Made by a program: the position numbers and the translations under genes
Notes under the pieces: generated by a model
Databases searched by the model: none
Seen by the model: only the letters and a program-made list of their open reading frames with translations
What the model was told of the DNA's origin: nothing
DNA from: Amycolatopsis coloradensis
GTDB lineage: Bacteria; Actinomycetota; Actinomycetes; Mycobacteriales; Pseudonocardiaceae
Length of the DNA: 59,517 nt
Direction of reading: 5' to 3'
Assembly (NCBI RefSeq): GCF_037997115.1
Contig: NZ_CP150484.1
Span: 7,904,396-7,963,912 of the forward strand
Part shown: in pieces, positions 7,642 to 16,779 of the stretch
Layout of the letters: every line of letters starts with the position of its first letter
Position numbering within the stretch: position 1 is the first letter of the stretch

Positions 7642-8055
7642 CTAGACGTCTCGTCCACGGCGGTCATGCTCCGCAATGGCGGGTTCACGCAGGACCAGAA
7701 GCACTCGATCAACCCAATCTCCATCATTGACGAACACTTCGACTCGTCGAGATTTCCCGGTTAGCTGCACGCGCAGACAGACAACGTCGTCAGAGTCGTG
7801 AGCCTTGACTTCCATTGATGGCACATTCAGCACACCTGTAAACTTCGAAACCAGCCCCGAAGACGCGACTTCGGGAACATCGCCATGGTAAACATCCACG
7901 CGCACCGGGCCATCCACATCAGCCTGCACTGCCACGTAAAGCGAGTCATCATCGAGATGAAATGATTCATTGGCGGCGCCCCAGGAATCATGACCTGCCC
8001 GACTGGACACGTCCTCGAATACGAGCAAACCATGCTGAAAGAACGCAATGAACCC
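7642..8055 (-). pseudogene. Tail of an unknown gene fused to the IS256 fragment
   Basis: The open frame of the truncated IS256 transposase runs on into about 130 residues that do not belong to transposases: VFEDVSSRAGHDSWGAANE, then LYVAVQADVDGPVRVDVYHG, PSMEVKAHDSDDVVCLRV and a final WVDRVLLVLRE. The composition is acidic and beta-rich, like small immunity or competence-type proteins, but I do not recognise it. Its own start has been lost at the junction near 8055, so it is probably a 5'-deleted gene that was not expressed on its own. Alternatively, the fusion could be translated from the transposase frame after the frameshift. Confidence 0.5.
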
Positions 8056-9226
8056 GCGGCCTGCTCGCCTGCGGAAGTGCCCGCGGGCCTTCACGGCGCG
8101 GCGGATGCGGGCGTTGACGCTCTCGATCGCGTTGGTCGAGCAGATCACCCGCCGGATCTCCGGATCGAACGCCAGGAACGGCACGAACTCGGCCCAGGCG
8201 TTGTCCCACAACCGCACGATCGCCGGATACCGGGCGCCCCAGGTCTCGGCGAACTCGCCGAACCGCTCCTTCGCGGCAGCCTCGGTCGGCGCGGTGTAGA
8301 CCGGTTTGAGGGCCTTGGCGATCGGATCCCAGTGCTGACGGCCCACGTAGCGGAAACTGTTGCGCAGCACATGAACCACGCAGGTCTGGGTGAACGTCTG
8401 CGGCCAGACGGTGGTGATCGCGTCGGGCAGGCCGGTCAGCCCGTCGCAGACGACCATGAGCACGTCGGCCACGCCGCGGTTCTTCAGCTCGGTAAGCACA
8501 TGCAGCCAGTACTTGGCGCCCTCGCCACCGTCGCCGGCCCACAAGCCAAGGATGTCCCGGCGGCCCTCGCAGATCACCGCCAAAGCGACATAGATCGGCC
8601 GGTTGGCCACCTGCCCGTCACGGATCTTCACGTGGATAGCGTCGACGGGAGATCACCGGATACACCGCGTCCAGCGGCCGGTTCTGCCATTCGGTCATGC
8701 CCTCGACCACCTTGTCGGTGATGGTGGAAATGGTCTGCCGCGACACACCGGCGCCATAGACCTCGGCCAGGTGCGCGGAGATCTCCCCGGTGGTCAATCC
8801 CCTGGCGGCCAAGGAGATCACCATCTCGTCCACACCGCCAAGGCGCTTCTGCCGCTTCACGACAATCTTGGGCTCAAAGCTGACGTCCCGATCCCGCGGC
8901 ACGTCGATCTCGACCGGGCCGACATCAGTCAGCACGGTCTTCGAGCGGGTGCCGTTGCGCGAGTTGCCGGTCCCGCGGTCGGCCGGGTCGTGCTTGTCAT
9001 AGCCGAGGTGATCGGTGATCTCGCCCTCGAGTGCGGACTCCAGCAACCGCTTGGTCAGCTGCTGCAGCACCCCGCCCTCACCGGTCAGCTTCAGCCCGCT
9101 GGCCTTGGCGCTGCTCAGCAGCTGCGCGACGAGCTGCTCGTCCAAGCCGTCCAAACCCATCTCGGGCTTCGAGTCCCCAGCGTTCTCCACACCGGACATC
9201 ATGTCGGTCATCAGGTGCACTTCCAT
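8056..9226 (-). pseudogene. IS256-family transposase, frameshifted and truncated
   Basis: N-terminal part 9226 to about 8650 is typical IS256/Mut family (LLESALEGEITDHLGYDKHDPAD, then GNSRNGTRSKTVLTDVGPVEIDVPRDRD). A one-base insertion near 8650 shifts the frame at the segment normally read as IDAIHVKIRDGQVANRPIY. The second part continues with ILGLWAG, the WLHVLTELKNRGV segment and STNAIESVNARIRRAVKARGHF. The protein then loses its last 50 or so residues: the usual continuation after ARGHF is replaced by unrelated sequence. The left outer end of the element is near 9240. The element is dead. Confidence 0.85.
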
Positions 9227-9239
9227 GATCGGGAGTTAC

Positions 9240-10031
9240 ACCGCTCGTTTTACAGTCCCGAATGCGGGAGTTCGCCTGCGACCGGTTCTCGATCAGCGAC
9301 TGTGCTTCCGCGCTCCGCAGCCGGTCCCGGTGCACGGCCAGCAGTTGCCGCTGTTCGTCGACCGGTGCGGCGATGAACGTCTCGACTAGACTGGCCAGCA
9401 GCACCGGCTCGTAGGCCTGCGTGACACCTGAGAGGGTTGCCTTCGCCCGGATCGCCTGGAGCCGCTCGGCCTCCTGTTCATCGACCTTGAGCAGCGCTTC
9501 GGCCACGGCGACGTCCGCGACCGTCTCGAGCAAACGAGGATGGCCGATCAAGTGCTGCTTTTCCCGCACATAGGTCGGGGTGAACACCCACTCGACCGCT
9601 TCCCGCAGCAGCCCCCGGTCGACGGTCAGCCAGGCGGGCGCGGGTTCGTTCGAGTGTTCGCGCCACTGCTGTTCCCAAGCAACGCGGCCGATGTCGTGGT
9701 GCCGCCAAGCCGCTTCGTGAAGCTGCGCGACGAGCGTCCGGTCTTTCGCATCCCTCAAAGCCGTGATGAACCAAGGGACCGTGTCCAACGCGCCCGCTCG
9801 GCCGAGGTACAGCGCCGCAGCCGATCCGGCACGAACAACCTCGCCGGTGTCGGAAAAGGCCAGGATGGCGCGGAAGCCGGGACGCTGGGCATCTGCCTCC
9901 AACCGCTCCCGAAACGCCGACCGGGTTTCGTCCGGGTCACGGTGCTCCCACGGCGGAGCGGTGAAGACGTCGACGTAGGCGTCGACGAGCTCGGCCGCGA
10001 CGGTGACGACATCGGAGCCGAAGTGCCTCAT
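9240..10031 (-). pseudogene. Chimera: GNAT N-terminus joined to an unknown C-terminal part
   Basis: From 10031 the frame reads a normal GNAT acetyltransferase start (VDAYVDVFTAPPWEHRDPDE, AFRERLEADAQRPGFRAILA) but stops being GNAT after SDTGEVV, before the acetyl-CoA loop. It continues in frame into about 200 residues of helical, unrelated sequence (WFITALRDAKDRTLVAQLHE, EAVEWVFTPTYVREKQHLIG, DEQEAERLQAIRAKATLSG). This itself is cut at about 9240 by the end of the IS256 copy. Two gene fragments were therefore joined by deletion, then one was interrupted by the insertion. The second part is not recognised. Confidence 0.55.
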
Positions 10032-10116
10032 GGTGACTGAGGATACCGACGCAACCTGACTGATTCCCGCAGACCGGACGACTTTCAGCCGGGCAACGCG
10101 TCGTAGGTGAACGCGC

Positions 10117-10302
10117 TCATGACGCCGGCTCCGGCAGGACGGTGGGCTGGTAGGCCAGCAGCAGCCAGCGGCCGTCCTCACGCACCCAGACGGCAAGGGC
10201 CACCGGCTCCTTGAACCGAAGTCCGATGCCGTCCCCTGTCTCCACCAGCGTCGGCGAGGGTTTCGAGCCGGACGTGGTTGAAGATCTGACCGATCCGTTC
10301 AC
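10117..10302 (-). pseudogene. SnoaL/SgcJ-like protein, C-terminal fragment
   Basis: Residues FKEPVALAVWVREDGRWLLL are the usual closing strand pair of SgcJ/EcaC-type SnoaL-like (NTF2-fold) proteins, but only the last 45 or so residues of a 130-residue family member are present. No upstream remainder is seen in the same frame. The stretch 10032-10437 holds nothing else that I can assign. Confidence 0.45.
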
Positions 10303-10437
10303 AGCCGGGGAGAGCGAACCGATCAGCGTCGCACCAGCCGTTCACCGAGCACGACGTCCGCGTCCGCAGGCCGCGTATGATCGTCCACCCGGAATAGACT
10401 CCGTGTCGATCGACTTCGCCGGTCGAGGAGGCTGCTG

Positions 10438-11388
10438 ATGATCGAGGCGAGGACGACGACGTTCGCCAGTAACGACCTCGGCCGTACCGAACAGTTCCTG
10501 AGTTCGTCGTACGCGCCGATGCGGATCGAGCGCGCCGCGGGTGGCACAGGTACGCGTATCCGCCGGGTGGCGGCGGGCACGTCGAGCGTCGATCTTCTCG
10601 ACCTGGACCTCGAAATGACCTACGACGTCCAGCCGCTGGGCAAGGTCTGCCTGTGCGACATCACCTCCGGGACCATCCGGGAGCACCGGGTGAACGGCGG
10701 GGAAGCCGAAGCCTTCGGTACCGGGGAGATTTTTTCGTTGTCCCCGCCGGACCGGCCCTACTCCGGGCGCATCTGTCAGGCCGGTTACAGCATCACCATG
10801 TTCGATCCGGCGTTGCTGGCGCAGACCGCCGGGAGCGACCGACCGGTGGAACTGCTCGATCATCGTCCGGTCGACGGCCCGGCCGCCCGCCATCTGCGGG
10901 CCGCGATCGAACACCTGCGCCGTGACGTGCTCGCGGTCCCCGAGATCAACGAGAACGCCTTGGTCGTTTCGGCCGCGTCGCGGAATCTCGCGGCCGCCGT
11001 CCTCAACGCCTTTCCGCACAGAACTTTCCCGGGTGAGTCGGCCCCGCACCGCCGGGACAGCCATCCGGGGGCGCTGCGCCGGGCCGTCGCCTTCATCGAA
11101 GCGAACGCGCAGCGCGACATCGGTGCCGCGGAAATCGCCGGCGCGGCCCACGTGTCCATACGCGCCGTCCAACTGGCCTTCCGCCTCCATCTGGACCTGA
11201 CACCGATGGCCTACGTCCGGCGGGTCCGCCTCGACCACGCACGCGCGGAACTCAAGGCGGCGTCCCCGGACGACACCACGGTCACGCGGGTCGCCGCTCG
11301 CTGGGGCTATGGCCGTCCCAGTGCGTTCGCCGCCCACTATCGCGCGGCCTACGGGGAACTTCCGTCCCACACCCTGCGCTCGTGCTGA
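10438..11388 (+). CDS. AraC-family transcriptional regulator
   Basis: A 316-residue protein. Residues 1-200 form a cupin-like sensing part (LGKVCLCDITSGTIREH, GEIFSLSPPDRPYSG) as in AraC proteins with an AraC_binding_2-type domain. Residues about 215-316 are the double helix-turn-helix (RRAVAFIEANAQRDIGAAEI, VSIRAVQLAFRLHLDLTPMA, VRRVRLDHARAELKAA, WGYGRPSAFAAHYRAAYGE). The start ATG 10438 has GAGGAGGC 8 bases upstream. It faces no obvious target gene; the next gene, GAF-ANTAR at 11497, is on the same strand 108 bases on. It may control either. Confidence 0.92.
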   Translation: MIEARTTTFASNDLGRTEQFLSSSYAPMRIERAAGGTGTRIRRVAAGTSSVDLLDLDLEMTYDVQPLGKVCLCDITSGTIREHRVNGGEAEAFGTGEIFSLSPPDRPYSGRICQAGYSITMFDPALLAQTAGSDRPVELLDHRPVDGPAARHLRAAIEHLRRDVLAVPEINENALVVSAASRNLAAAVLNAFPHRTFPGESAPHRRDSHPGALRRAVAFIEANAQRDIGAAEIAGAAHVSIRAVQLAFRLHLDLTPMAYVRRVRLDHARAELKAASPDDTTVTRVAARWGYGRPSAFAAHYRAAYGELPSHTLRSC

Positions 11389-11496
11389 CGTGATCTTCGT
11401 TTTCGGCACGTAAGTCTTCGTTTCGGCGGCTAGCGCCGTGACCGCCTTGCCGGTGAGCTGACCGGGATCTCATTCGGCCGGACGGAGAGGCGGCGC

Positions 11497-12219
11497 GTGA
11501 CGTTTCCAGAAGCCACCCAGTGCCGGGAAAAGCCGGAGTGGACGGCCATCACCCGCGAGCTGCTCGCCGTGAAGACGATCCCCGACGCGGTGCGTGTCAT
11601 CGCCGAAACCGCCGGGCGCCTGATCACCTCCGCCGACCTGATCACCGTCGCCTTGTGCGACCGTGACGCGGTGACGTCCGTCCCCGAGTGGCGGCGGCCA
11701 CTGGCCGCCGCGCTCGACCTGGCACAGCACCGCGACGGCGGTCCGGCCACGGCCGCCATCGACCCGCTTGGTCCCGGTTTCGCCGCGAGCGACGATCTTC
11801 TTCACGACACGCGCTGGCCCGCCTTCGCCGCACTGGCCGGCGGTCACGGTCTCCATGCGGTCGTGTCGGTGGAATGCCGGAAGTCCGCTTCCGGTCGCCC
11901 CTCCGGCTCGCTGACCGCCTATTCGCACCGTTCCGGCGGACTGACCGAGCATGACCGCAGAACGGCCTTGGTGCTCGCCTCGCAAGCGTCGCTGACGCTC
12001 GCGCGTCTCCACACCTCCGAAGAAGCCGAACGGCGACGGACCCGGCTGCTCGGCGAACTCGAGATCCGCGACATCATCGGCCAGGCGACGGGAATCCTGA
12101 TGAACCGGCGTGGCTGCACCGCGGAGGTGGCGAACGGCATGCTGCGCCGGTGGGCGCACGAGCTCGGGATGGATGTGCCCGACCTCGCGCACACCCTGCT
12201 GGAGATCGGGCATTCCTGA
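11497..12219 (+). CDS. GAF-ANTAR RNA-binding antiterminator
   Basis: A 240-residue protein. Residues about 15-165 form a GAF-type sensor (AVRVIAETAGRLITSADLIT; HAVVSVECRKSASG), and residues about 175-235 form the three-helix ANTAR domain (LLGELEIRDIIGQATGILMN, GMLRRWAHELGMDVPDLAHT). ANTAR domains bind paired RNA hairpins and stop early transcription termination; GAF-ANTAR proteins are very common in actinomycetes. Start GTG 11497 follows a purine-rich CGGAGAGGCGG. A second ANTAR protein is encoded at 18271. Confidence 0.93.
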   Translation: MTFPEATQCREKPEWTAITRELLAVKTIPDAVRVIAETAGRLITSADLITVALCDRDAVTSVPEWRRPLAAALDLAQHRDGGPATAAIDPLGPGFAASDDLLHDTRWPAFAALAGGHGLHAVVSVECRKSASGRPSGSLTAYSHRSGGLTEHDRRTALVLASQASLTLARLHTSEEAERRRTRLLGELEIRDIIGQATGILMNRRGCTAEVANGMLRRWAHELGMDVPDLAHTLLEIGHS

Positions 12220-12235
12220 CCGCCGGGGCGAGGGT

Positions 12236-13201
12236 TCAGCGTTCCGGGACGACCCACGGATTCGGGCGGCAGACCGCGCCGTCCGCGGCGACGTTGGCCG
12301 CCGCTCCCGGCTCGGCGCGATTGAGCTCCGCGACGTAGGTGTTGGACAGTCCGAACGTCTGCTGCATCATCACCGGCGCCGCCATCCCGGTGGCCGGGCA
12401 GCCGACGTGGCCGTGGCCGAGCGCGTGGCCGACTTCGTGGTTGATCGCGTAACGGTGGTAGCCCGCGAGATCGCCTTGGTAGGCGTGGGCGCCGCGTACC
12501 CAGCGGGCGAGGTTGATCACGACCCGGCGGTCGCGAGTGAGATAGCAGGACGACTCGTACGGGATCGCGAAACCGCAGCGGTCGGGGCGATGGCTCGTAG
12601 CGGGGCTGGTCAAGCTGATCCGGAACGACGGCGCGGCACCGATACCGTCGACCCGGCGGAACGACACCTGCCCGAGCCCGCTCCAGCCTCGCGGATCCGC
12701 GAGGATCGACTCGACCTCCGCGGCGAACGAAGGGTGCTCGACACCTTCTTCGATTTCCACCGTGTACGACAGCTCCCGTGCGGAGCCCGGTGTCGTGCGC
12801 TCCCCTGAGCCCGCTACCACCCGCCAGTTCCCCGACCCCGCGGGGATGACCGGCGCACCGTCCGGCAGGGCGGCGGATTCAGCGGGCCGGGCGACCGGGT
12901 GCGCTGCCACGGTCGGCCGGGGCGGCGGCGATCCGGGGGCCGGGGTGCCGCGCAGAACGCGAGTTTCAAGGGCGAACGGCGTGACGAACAGGGTCAAGCA
13001 CAGCGCCAAGGCCGCCGAGATCACGATCGACGGCCACCACGTCCGGTGGATCCGGCGCAGAACGGAGAGAGGCTTTTTCACCGGAGCCGCGTGTGACGTC
13101 GGTTTGCGCCCACAGGTGACCGCCGGTGGCAGGGATCGTGGTTGCGGCAGCCAGTCGACGACGACACCGTCGCGGCGCACGTGCGGCGGTTCAGTACGCA
13201 A
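12236..13201 (-). CDS. DUF3152 membrane-anchored zinc metalloprotease-like protein
   Basis: A 321-residue protein with a short basic cytosolic part, one membrane segment (about residues 57-76, WPSIVISAALALCLTLFV), a Pro-rich linker and a DUF3152 domain. The domain carries the zincin motif H-E-V-G-H at residue 255 onward, extended as HEVGHALGHGH, and a later MMQQTFG turn like a Met-turn. Four cysteines around GFAIPYESSCYL, GCPATG and VCRP suggest disulfides outside the cell. It is thus probably an extracytoplasmic metalloprotease of unknown substrate. Its start overlaps the end of the deacetylase gene by 11 bases, so the two are translationally linked. Confidence 0.9.
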   Translation of the reverse strand: MRTEPPHVRRDGVVVDWLPQPRSLPPAVTCGRKPTSHAAPVKKPLSVLRRIHRTWWPSIVISAALALCLTLFVTPFALETRVLRGTPAPGSPPPRPTVAAHPVARPAESAALPDGAPVIPAGSGNWRVVAGSGERTTPGSARELSYTVEIEEGVEHPSFAAEVESILADPRGWSGLGQVSFRRVDGIGAAPSFRISLTSPATSHRPDRCGFAIPYESSCYLTRDRRVVINLARWVRGAHAYQGDLAGYHRYAINHEVGHALGHGHVGCPATGMAAPVMMQQTFGLSNTYVAELNRAEPGAAANVAADGAVCRPNPWVVPER

Positions 13202-14183
13202 GGTTCACACCCGCACAGCCGGCCGCGGGCGCCGGCGCCGCCCTCGGGTAAGAGACCGTCTCCTGATCACCGTCCGCCGTGTACCGGCGGCCGGTGGCGG
13301 AACCGAGTTCGTCGAGCCAGCGCGCGGAACCGTAGTCCGCCCCAGCGCCAGCCGCCTGCGAGCGGATCCGGGGAATCGACGCGGGATCGAACTCGCGGGA
13401 ACAGGGGGAAGGCGCCGGGCCGGCGCCGACGAGTAACACGCCCTCGTAGGAATATCCCGGTCCGCGTAGCGCCGTCTCCGCTCGTCGTGGTCGCGCTCCG
13501 TATGGCAGCGCGAGCGTGCTCGGCCGGTATCCGGGGACCGCTCGCCTGATCAGGGTGTCCCCCTCCACGATCGCCGCCGTCGCCGCCGATTCCGTGGCAC
13601 GCCTCAGGTTCGTGTGCCGCGCGGTGTGGTTGCCGATCTCGAACCGATGGTCGGCCAGCCAGCGCAGCGCACGCTCGTCGCCGCCGAACGGATGTTCGTT
13701 GACGTAGACGCTGGCGACCGGCCGGAACCGGGGATGCGCGGCCGCGACGTCCAGGAGGATCCGCACGGCCGTGCCCGGGGACGGCTCACCTTCCGGAGTG
13801 AGCGCGAAGACGGAGGGATCACCGTCGTCGAAGGTCAGCACGACCGGGTGCGTACCCGCGGGCAGGTCGAGTTTCCCGGCCACCAGGTCGGCGGTCGTCA
13901 CGGGGACGTAGTCCTCGGCCGCGAGGCGCTCCAGTTCCGCCCGGAAGTCGGCGGGGGTGCGGTCGTAAGCCGATCGGGGCTCCTCGATGAGGCGGTGATA
14001 CATCAGGATCGGTATCCGGCCCAGTTCGTCGGCACCCACGCGCCGCGCATCGTCCGCCGTGACACGCGCGGGAACAGGCGCCGGGCTCGTAACCGGTGCC
14101 GCCGGCGCCGTGGGCGCGGGTGTTCCACAGGCCGACACCAGTACGACGGCCAGTCCGGCGCCGAGTCGGAGGAAGGAACTCAT
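13191..14183 (-). CDS. Lipoprotein polysaccharide deacetylase (NodB fold)
   Basis: A 330-residue lipoprotein (signal ending VVLVSACG, lipobox Cys at about 20) with a Pro/Ala linker and a NodB domain. The domain shows IPILMYHRLIEEP, the metal/catalytic Asp motif LTFDDGD, EIGNHTARHTNL (H-x3-H) and a late ALPYGARPRRAE. NodB enzymes remove acetyl groups from N-acetylglucosamine of chitin, peptidoglycan or exopolysaccharide; here it acts outside the membrane. ATG 14183 has GGAAGGA immediately upstream. It is the first gene of a two-gene unit with DUF3152, and a divergent lipoprotein starts at 14424. Confidence 0.92.
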   Translation of the reverse strand: MSSFLRLGAGLAVVLVSACGTPAPTAPAAPVTSPAPVPARVTADDARRVGADELGRIPILMYHRLIEEPRSAYDRTPADFRAELERLAAEDYVPVTTADLVAGKLDLPAGTHPVVLTFDDGDPSVFALTPEGEPSPGTAVRILLDVAAAHPRFRPVASVYVNEHPFGGDERALRWLADHRFEIGNHTARHTNLRRATESAATAAIVEGDTLIRRAVPGYRPSTLALPYGARPRRAETALRGPGYSYEGVLLVGAGPAPSPCSREFDPASIPRIRSQAAGAGADYGSARWLDELGSATGRRYTADGDQETVSYPRAAPAPAAGCAGVNLAY

Positions 14184-14423
14184 GCGGGCAGTGTGCTGCT
14201 GGAACCGGTGCTGCGACCCAGGATCCACCGGGTCGGGTGAGGACGAATGTCGTTGCTCGCCGCGAAAAATCAACGTATTCCCTGCTGGAGGGGCCGGGGG
14301 TGAAACCGCCTCCGGCACGATCCGGTGATCACGGAAAAGCCGGTTTACTCCAAGATCAGCGAGGGTATTTTCCGGCTCTGGCAAAGAAAAACCGGCCTGT
14401 GTCGCAGCCACGAAGGAGCCCGG

Positions 14424-15344
14424 ATGCCTCATCTCAGCCGCCGCCTCGTCCTCACCGCGGGACTCGCCGGACTCGTGGCCGGTGCGTGCGGAGCACCCAA
14501 ACGCCCCGAAGCACTCGCCGCTCCGATGGCGCTGGCCCCCGCCGTCGAAGCCGCACCCGCCCCACCGCCGGCAGATCCGTTGGCCCAGAACCTGCTCGTC
14601 GGCTTCTGCGGAGCGCCCGGGTCGAAGGCACTGGGCAGGATGACGGGCGACCTGGACGCGGCGAGCCGCGCGCTCCGGCAGCAGATCGGGGCCTTTCCCG
14701 CGACCAGGCCGATCACCCCGGTCGTGGAACTGATCGCCACCACCGTGCATCGCTCCCCCGGCGCGGACGGTATGTACCGCAGCCGGTGCGGCGACGAAAC
14801 CGTGCGGGACTATCTCGACGCGGCTCGCGCGCTGAACGGCTTGCTGCTACTCGACATCCAGCCGGGACGGGCGGACTTCCTGCCCGAAGTACGGGCCTAC
14901 GAGCACTGGCTGAAGGAGCCCGACATCGGTGTCGCGCTGGACCCGGAGTGGGCCGTCGAGCCGGGCGTGGTCCCCGGCCGGAAATTCGGCCGAACCACCG
15001 GAGCCGAACTCGACGAAGTCGCCCGGTATCTCGGAGGACTCGCCCAAGCGCACCGGCTGCCCGCGAAGGTCATGGTCTACCACCAGGTGGCCGCCAAAGT
15101 GGTCCACGACGAACAGCTACTGCTCGCCCACCCAGGAGTATCGCCGGTGAAGGTCGTGGACGGCATCGGTTCGGCGGCGGCCAAGAAAGCGGCGTGGAGG
15201 ACGTTGATGCCGACGAAACCGGCTCATGTCCGGGCTGGATTCAAGCTTTTCTTCGAGGAGGACACCCGGCAAGGCGCGTCGCTCATGACCCCCGCGGAAG
15301 TGCTCGCTCTCACGCCGACTCCGTCTTACGTTCTTTACGAATAG
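14424..15344 (+). CDS. Secreted lipoprotein, putative TIM-barrel-like
   Basis: A 306-residue protein with a twin-arginine-like or lipoprotein start (SRRLVLTAGLAGLVAGACGA) and an Ala/Pro linker to about residue 52. The mature domain shows alternating strand/helix patches (NLLVGFCGAPGSKALGRMTG, LLLLDIQPGRADFLPEV, DIGVALDPEWAVEP, LPAKVMVYHQVA). The spacing resembles glycoside-hydrolase-type barrels, but no catalytic pair is certain. ATG 14424 follows GAAGGAGCC. It is divergent from the deacetylase/DUF3152 pair, and all three are envelope proteins, so a shared role in cell-wall glycan handling is an inference. Confidence 0.85.
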   Translation: MPHLSRRLVLTAGLAGLVAGACGAPKRPEALAAPMALAPAVEAAPAPPPADPLAQNLLVGFCGAPGSKALGRMTGDLDAASRALRQQIGAFPATRPITPVVELIATTVHRSPGADGMYRSRCGDETVRDYLDAARALNGLLLLDIQPGRADFLPEVRAYEHWLKEPDIGVALDPEWAVEPGVVPGRKFGRTTGAELDEVARYLGGLAQAHRLPAKVMVYHQVAAKVVHDEQLLLAHPGVSPVKVVDGIGSAAAKKAAWRTLMPTKPAHVRAGFKLFFEEDTRQGASLMTPAEVLALTPTPSYVLYE

Positions 15345-15689
15345 TCCACTGCGGGAAAACACAGAACAAAGGGCCTATGCCAGCGGTTTCCGCAACACGG
15401 CCAACTCCGCATTTCCCAGGGTCGGCACTCCAGGTGACGACTTCCCGTAGCTAGCCACCACCAAAGTGGCTTTGTTGTGCAACTAAGCCACAGAGCGCGA
15501 CGCCGAAGCCGTTCGTGGCCGTGAATGAACCACCCGTTCGTGATGTTTGGCTCCACGGAGACGAGGGTAACCATTTAAGTTTTTCTCCTGCCGGAAATAC
15601 ACCCTTAAGATGACTCTTCGCCCGGGAACTTCTCCTGGAGCGAACACCTCGCTAATCTGGTTCGCGCAAGCGAAGGAAACCAGAAAGGA
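15345..15689. other. Gene-free stretch
   Basis: About 345 bases without a convincing gene. It is less GC-rich than its neighbours in places (for example around 15565-15615) and contains short inverted repeats such as GCCACC...AAAGTGGC near 15450-15475. Confidence 0.4.
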
Positions 15690-15726
15690 AACGGCTGCCC
15701 GGCGCGTATCGCACCAGGCAGCCGTT
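15690..15726 (-). terminator. Hairpin terminator of the WGxxG gene
   Basis: Perfect 10-base arms AACGGCTGCC (15690-15699) and GGCAGCCGTT (15717-15726) with a 17-base loop, 35 bases beyond the stop of the minus-strand gene. The minus strand continues with TCCTTTCTGG, a weak T-rich tail. Confidence 0.65.
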
Positions 15727-15761
15727 CGAGGGGAGATCAGACTGCCTCTGGGAAATCGTGC

Positions 15762-16103
15762 TCATTCACCCGGAGGACGTCGCCGCGGTTCCGCCGGCGG
15801 ATACGTGTTGACGGGCGGGGTTTCCGCACCCGAGGCCGGATAGCCCGACATCGCACCCGATTTCGGACCTCGACGGGCGAGTCCACCGAGGCCGACCAGG
15901 CCGAGCAGACCCAGCAAGCCCCACAAACCGCTGTCGCCACTGGAATCATCCCCATCGTCGCGGGAGACTCCGTCACGGTCGGGAGCTTCCTGGGTCACCG
16001 TCGTCGTGGGGGTCGTCGCGTTCTGCGCAGACGCCACTCCCGGCAACATGACGAACGCCCATACCGCGCAAGAACTGATCGCCAGCCGTGTTTTCCGATT
16101 CAC
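15762..16103 (-). CDS. Secreted WGxxG-type small protein
   Basis: A 113-residue protein. It has a signal peptide of about 26 residues (AISSCAVWAFVMLPGVASAQ), a Thr/Asp-rich acidic spacer, then a hydrophobic Gly/Leu motif LWGLLGLLGLVGLGGLARR (about residues 59-77) followed by basic residues, and a Pro-rich tail. The Trp-Gly start and closing Arg-Arg are the pattern of WGxxGxxG C-terminal sorting-like domains, although here about 35 residues follow it. Such motifs are thought to anchor or mark secreted proteins; the function is unknown. A hairpin terminator follows. Confidence 0.8.
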   Translation of the reverse strand: MNRKTRLAISSCAVWAFVMLPGVASAQNATTPTTTVTQEAPDRDGVSRDDGDDSSGDSGLWGLLGLLGLVGLGGLARRGPKSGAMSGYPASGAETPPVNTYPPAEPRRRPPGE

Positions 16104-16387
16104 GTCGCGCCTTCTTTCGCTTCGCTGGTGGATGTTCGATCGGTTTCGGCGTACCCGCGACGATGCCGTTCACACGTCGCGTCACGGGAAAGTGTGGATT
16201 TCCTTTACAACACCCCGGTTTTCCCGGAGGAAGCCGGTTCACTATCATCGTCATCGGTTCAGCCAAGAGCCGCAGGAGTGCAGGCCGTGGCCCTTCGATC
16301 TGTCACTGGCTCTCCTCCTTTCCTCGTACTCGCGCCCGCGCACCCATCATCGACGCATGTGGTCCACGCCAGTGGACTGGGGGAAAC

Positions 16388-16729
16388 TTGCCCGAACAAA
16401 ACCTGATCGCGCCCTTGGGCGCCGCCTTCTCGACCCGGTTGATCTGCACGGCCGGTGATCGGCTGATCCATCCGGCCGACAACAACAATGAACTCGCTCG
16501 CATCGTGACGCGCTGGTCACGGGTCTGGGTTCCGGAAACCTGGGCCGCCAGGCAGTACTTCACCGCGCTCGGCATCGGTGACGACGAAAACCCGCGCTAT
16601 ACCGACGAACACGTCGTCGGCTGGCTGCTCATCCAGCCCCGGCCGGATTCGCTCGCCTGGCGGGTCCGGACGGGGGCGATCGACATCACGACCGCCCTCA
16701 CCGCCGAAGCCGAGGCCTGGCCCGACTGA
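16388..16729 (+). CDS. Hypothetical protein, 113 aa
   Basis: A soluble 113-residue protein not recognised by me. It reads LICTAGDRLIHPADNNNELA, then RWSRVWVPETWAARQYFTALG and WLLIQPRPDSLAWRVRTG, with good actinobacterial codon use. The start is taken as TTG 16388 because GGGGGAAAC lies just upstream; an earlier in-frame start cannot be excluded. It has no signal or membrane segment. A strong hairpin terminator follows 17 bases after the stop. The 284 bases before it (16104-16387) hold no clear gene. Confidence 0.6.
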   Translation: MPEQNLIAPLGAAFSTRLICTAGDRLIHPADNNNELARIVTRWSRVWVPETWAARQYFTALGIGDDENPRYTDEHVVGWLLIQPRPDSLAWRVRTGAIDITTALTAEAEAWPD

Positions 16730-16745
16730 CACCGACGGCAAGGAA

Positions 16746-16779
16746 GCCCTGTGCCACCGCGATAACGGCGGCACAGGGC
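16746..16779 (+). terminator. Strong hairpin terminator
   Basis: Arms GCCCTGTGCCACCG (16746-16759) and CGGCGGCACAGGGC (16766-16779), one mismatch, 6-base loop, followed by GATTTGTC. Confidence 0.75.
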
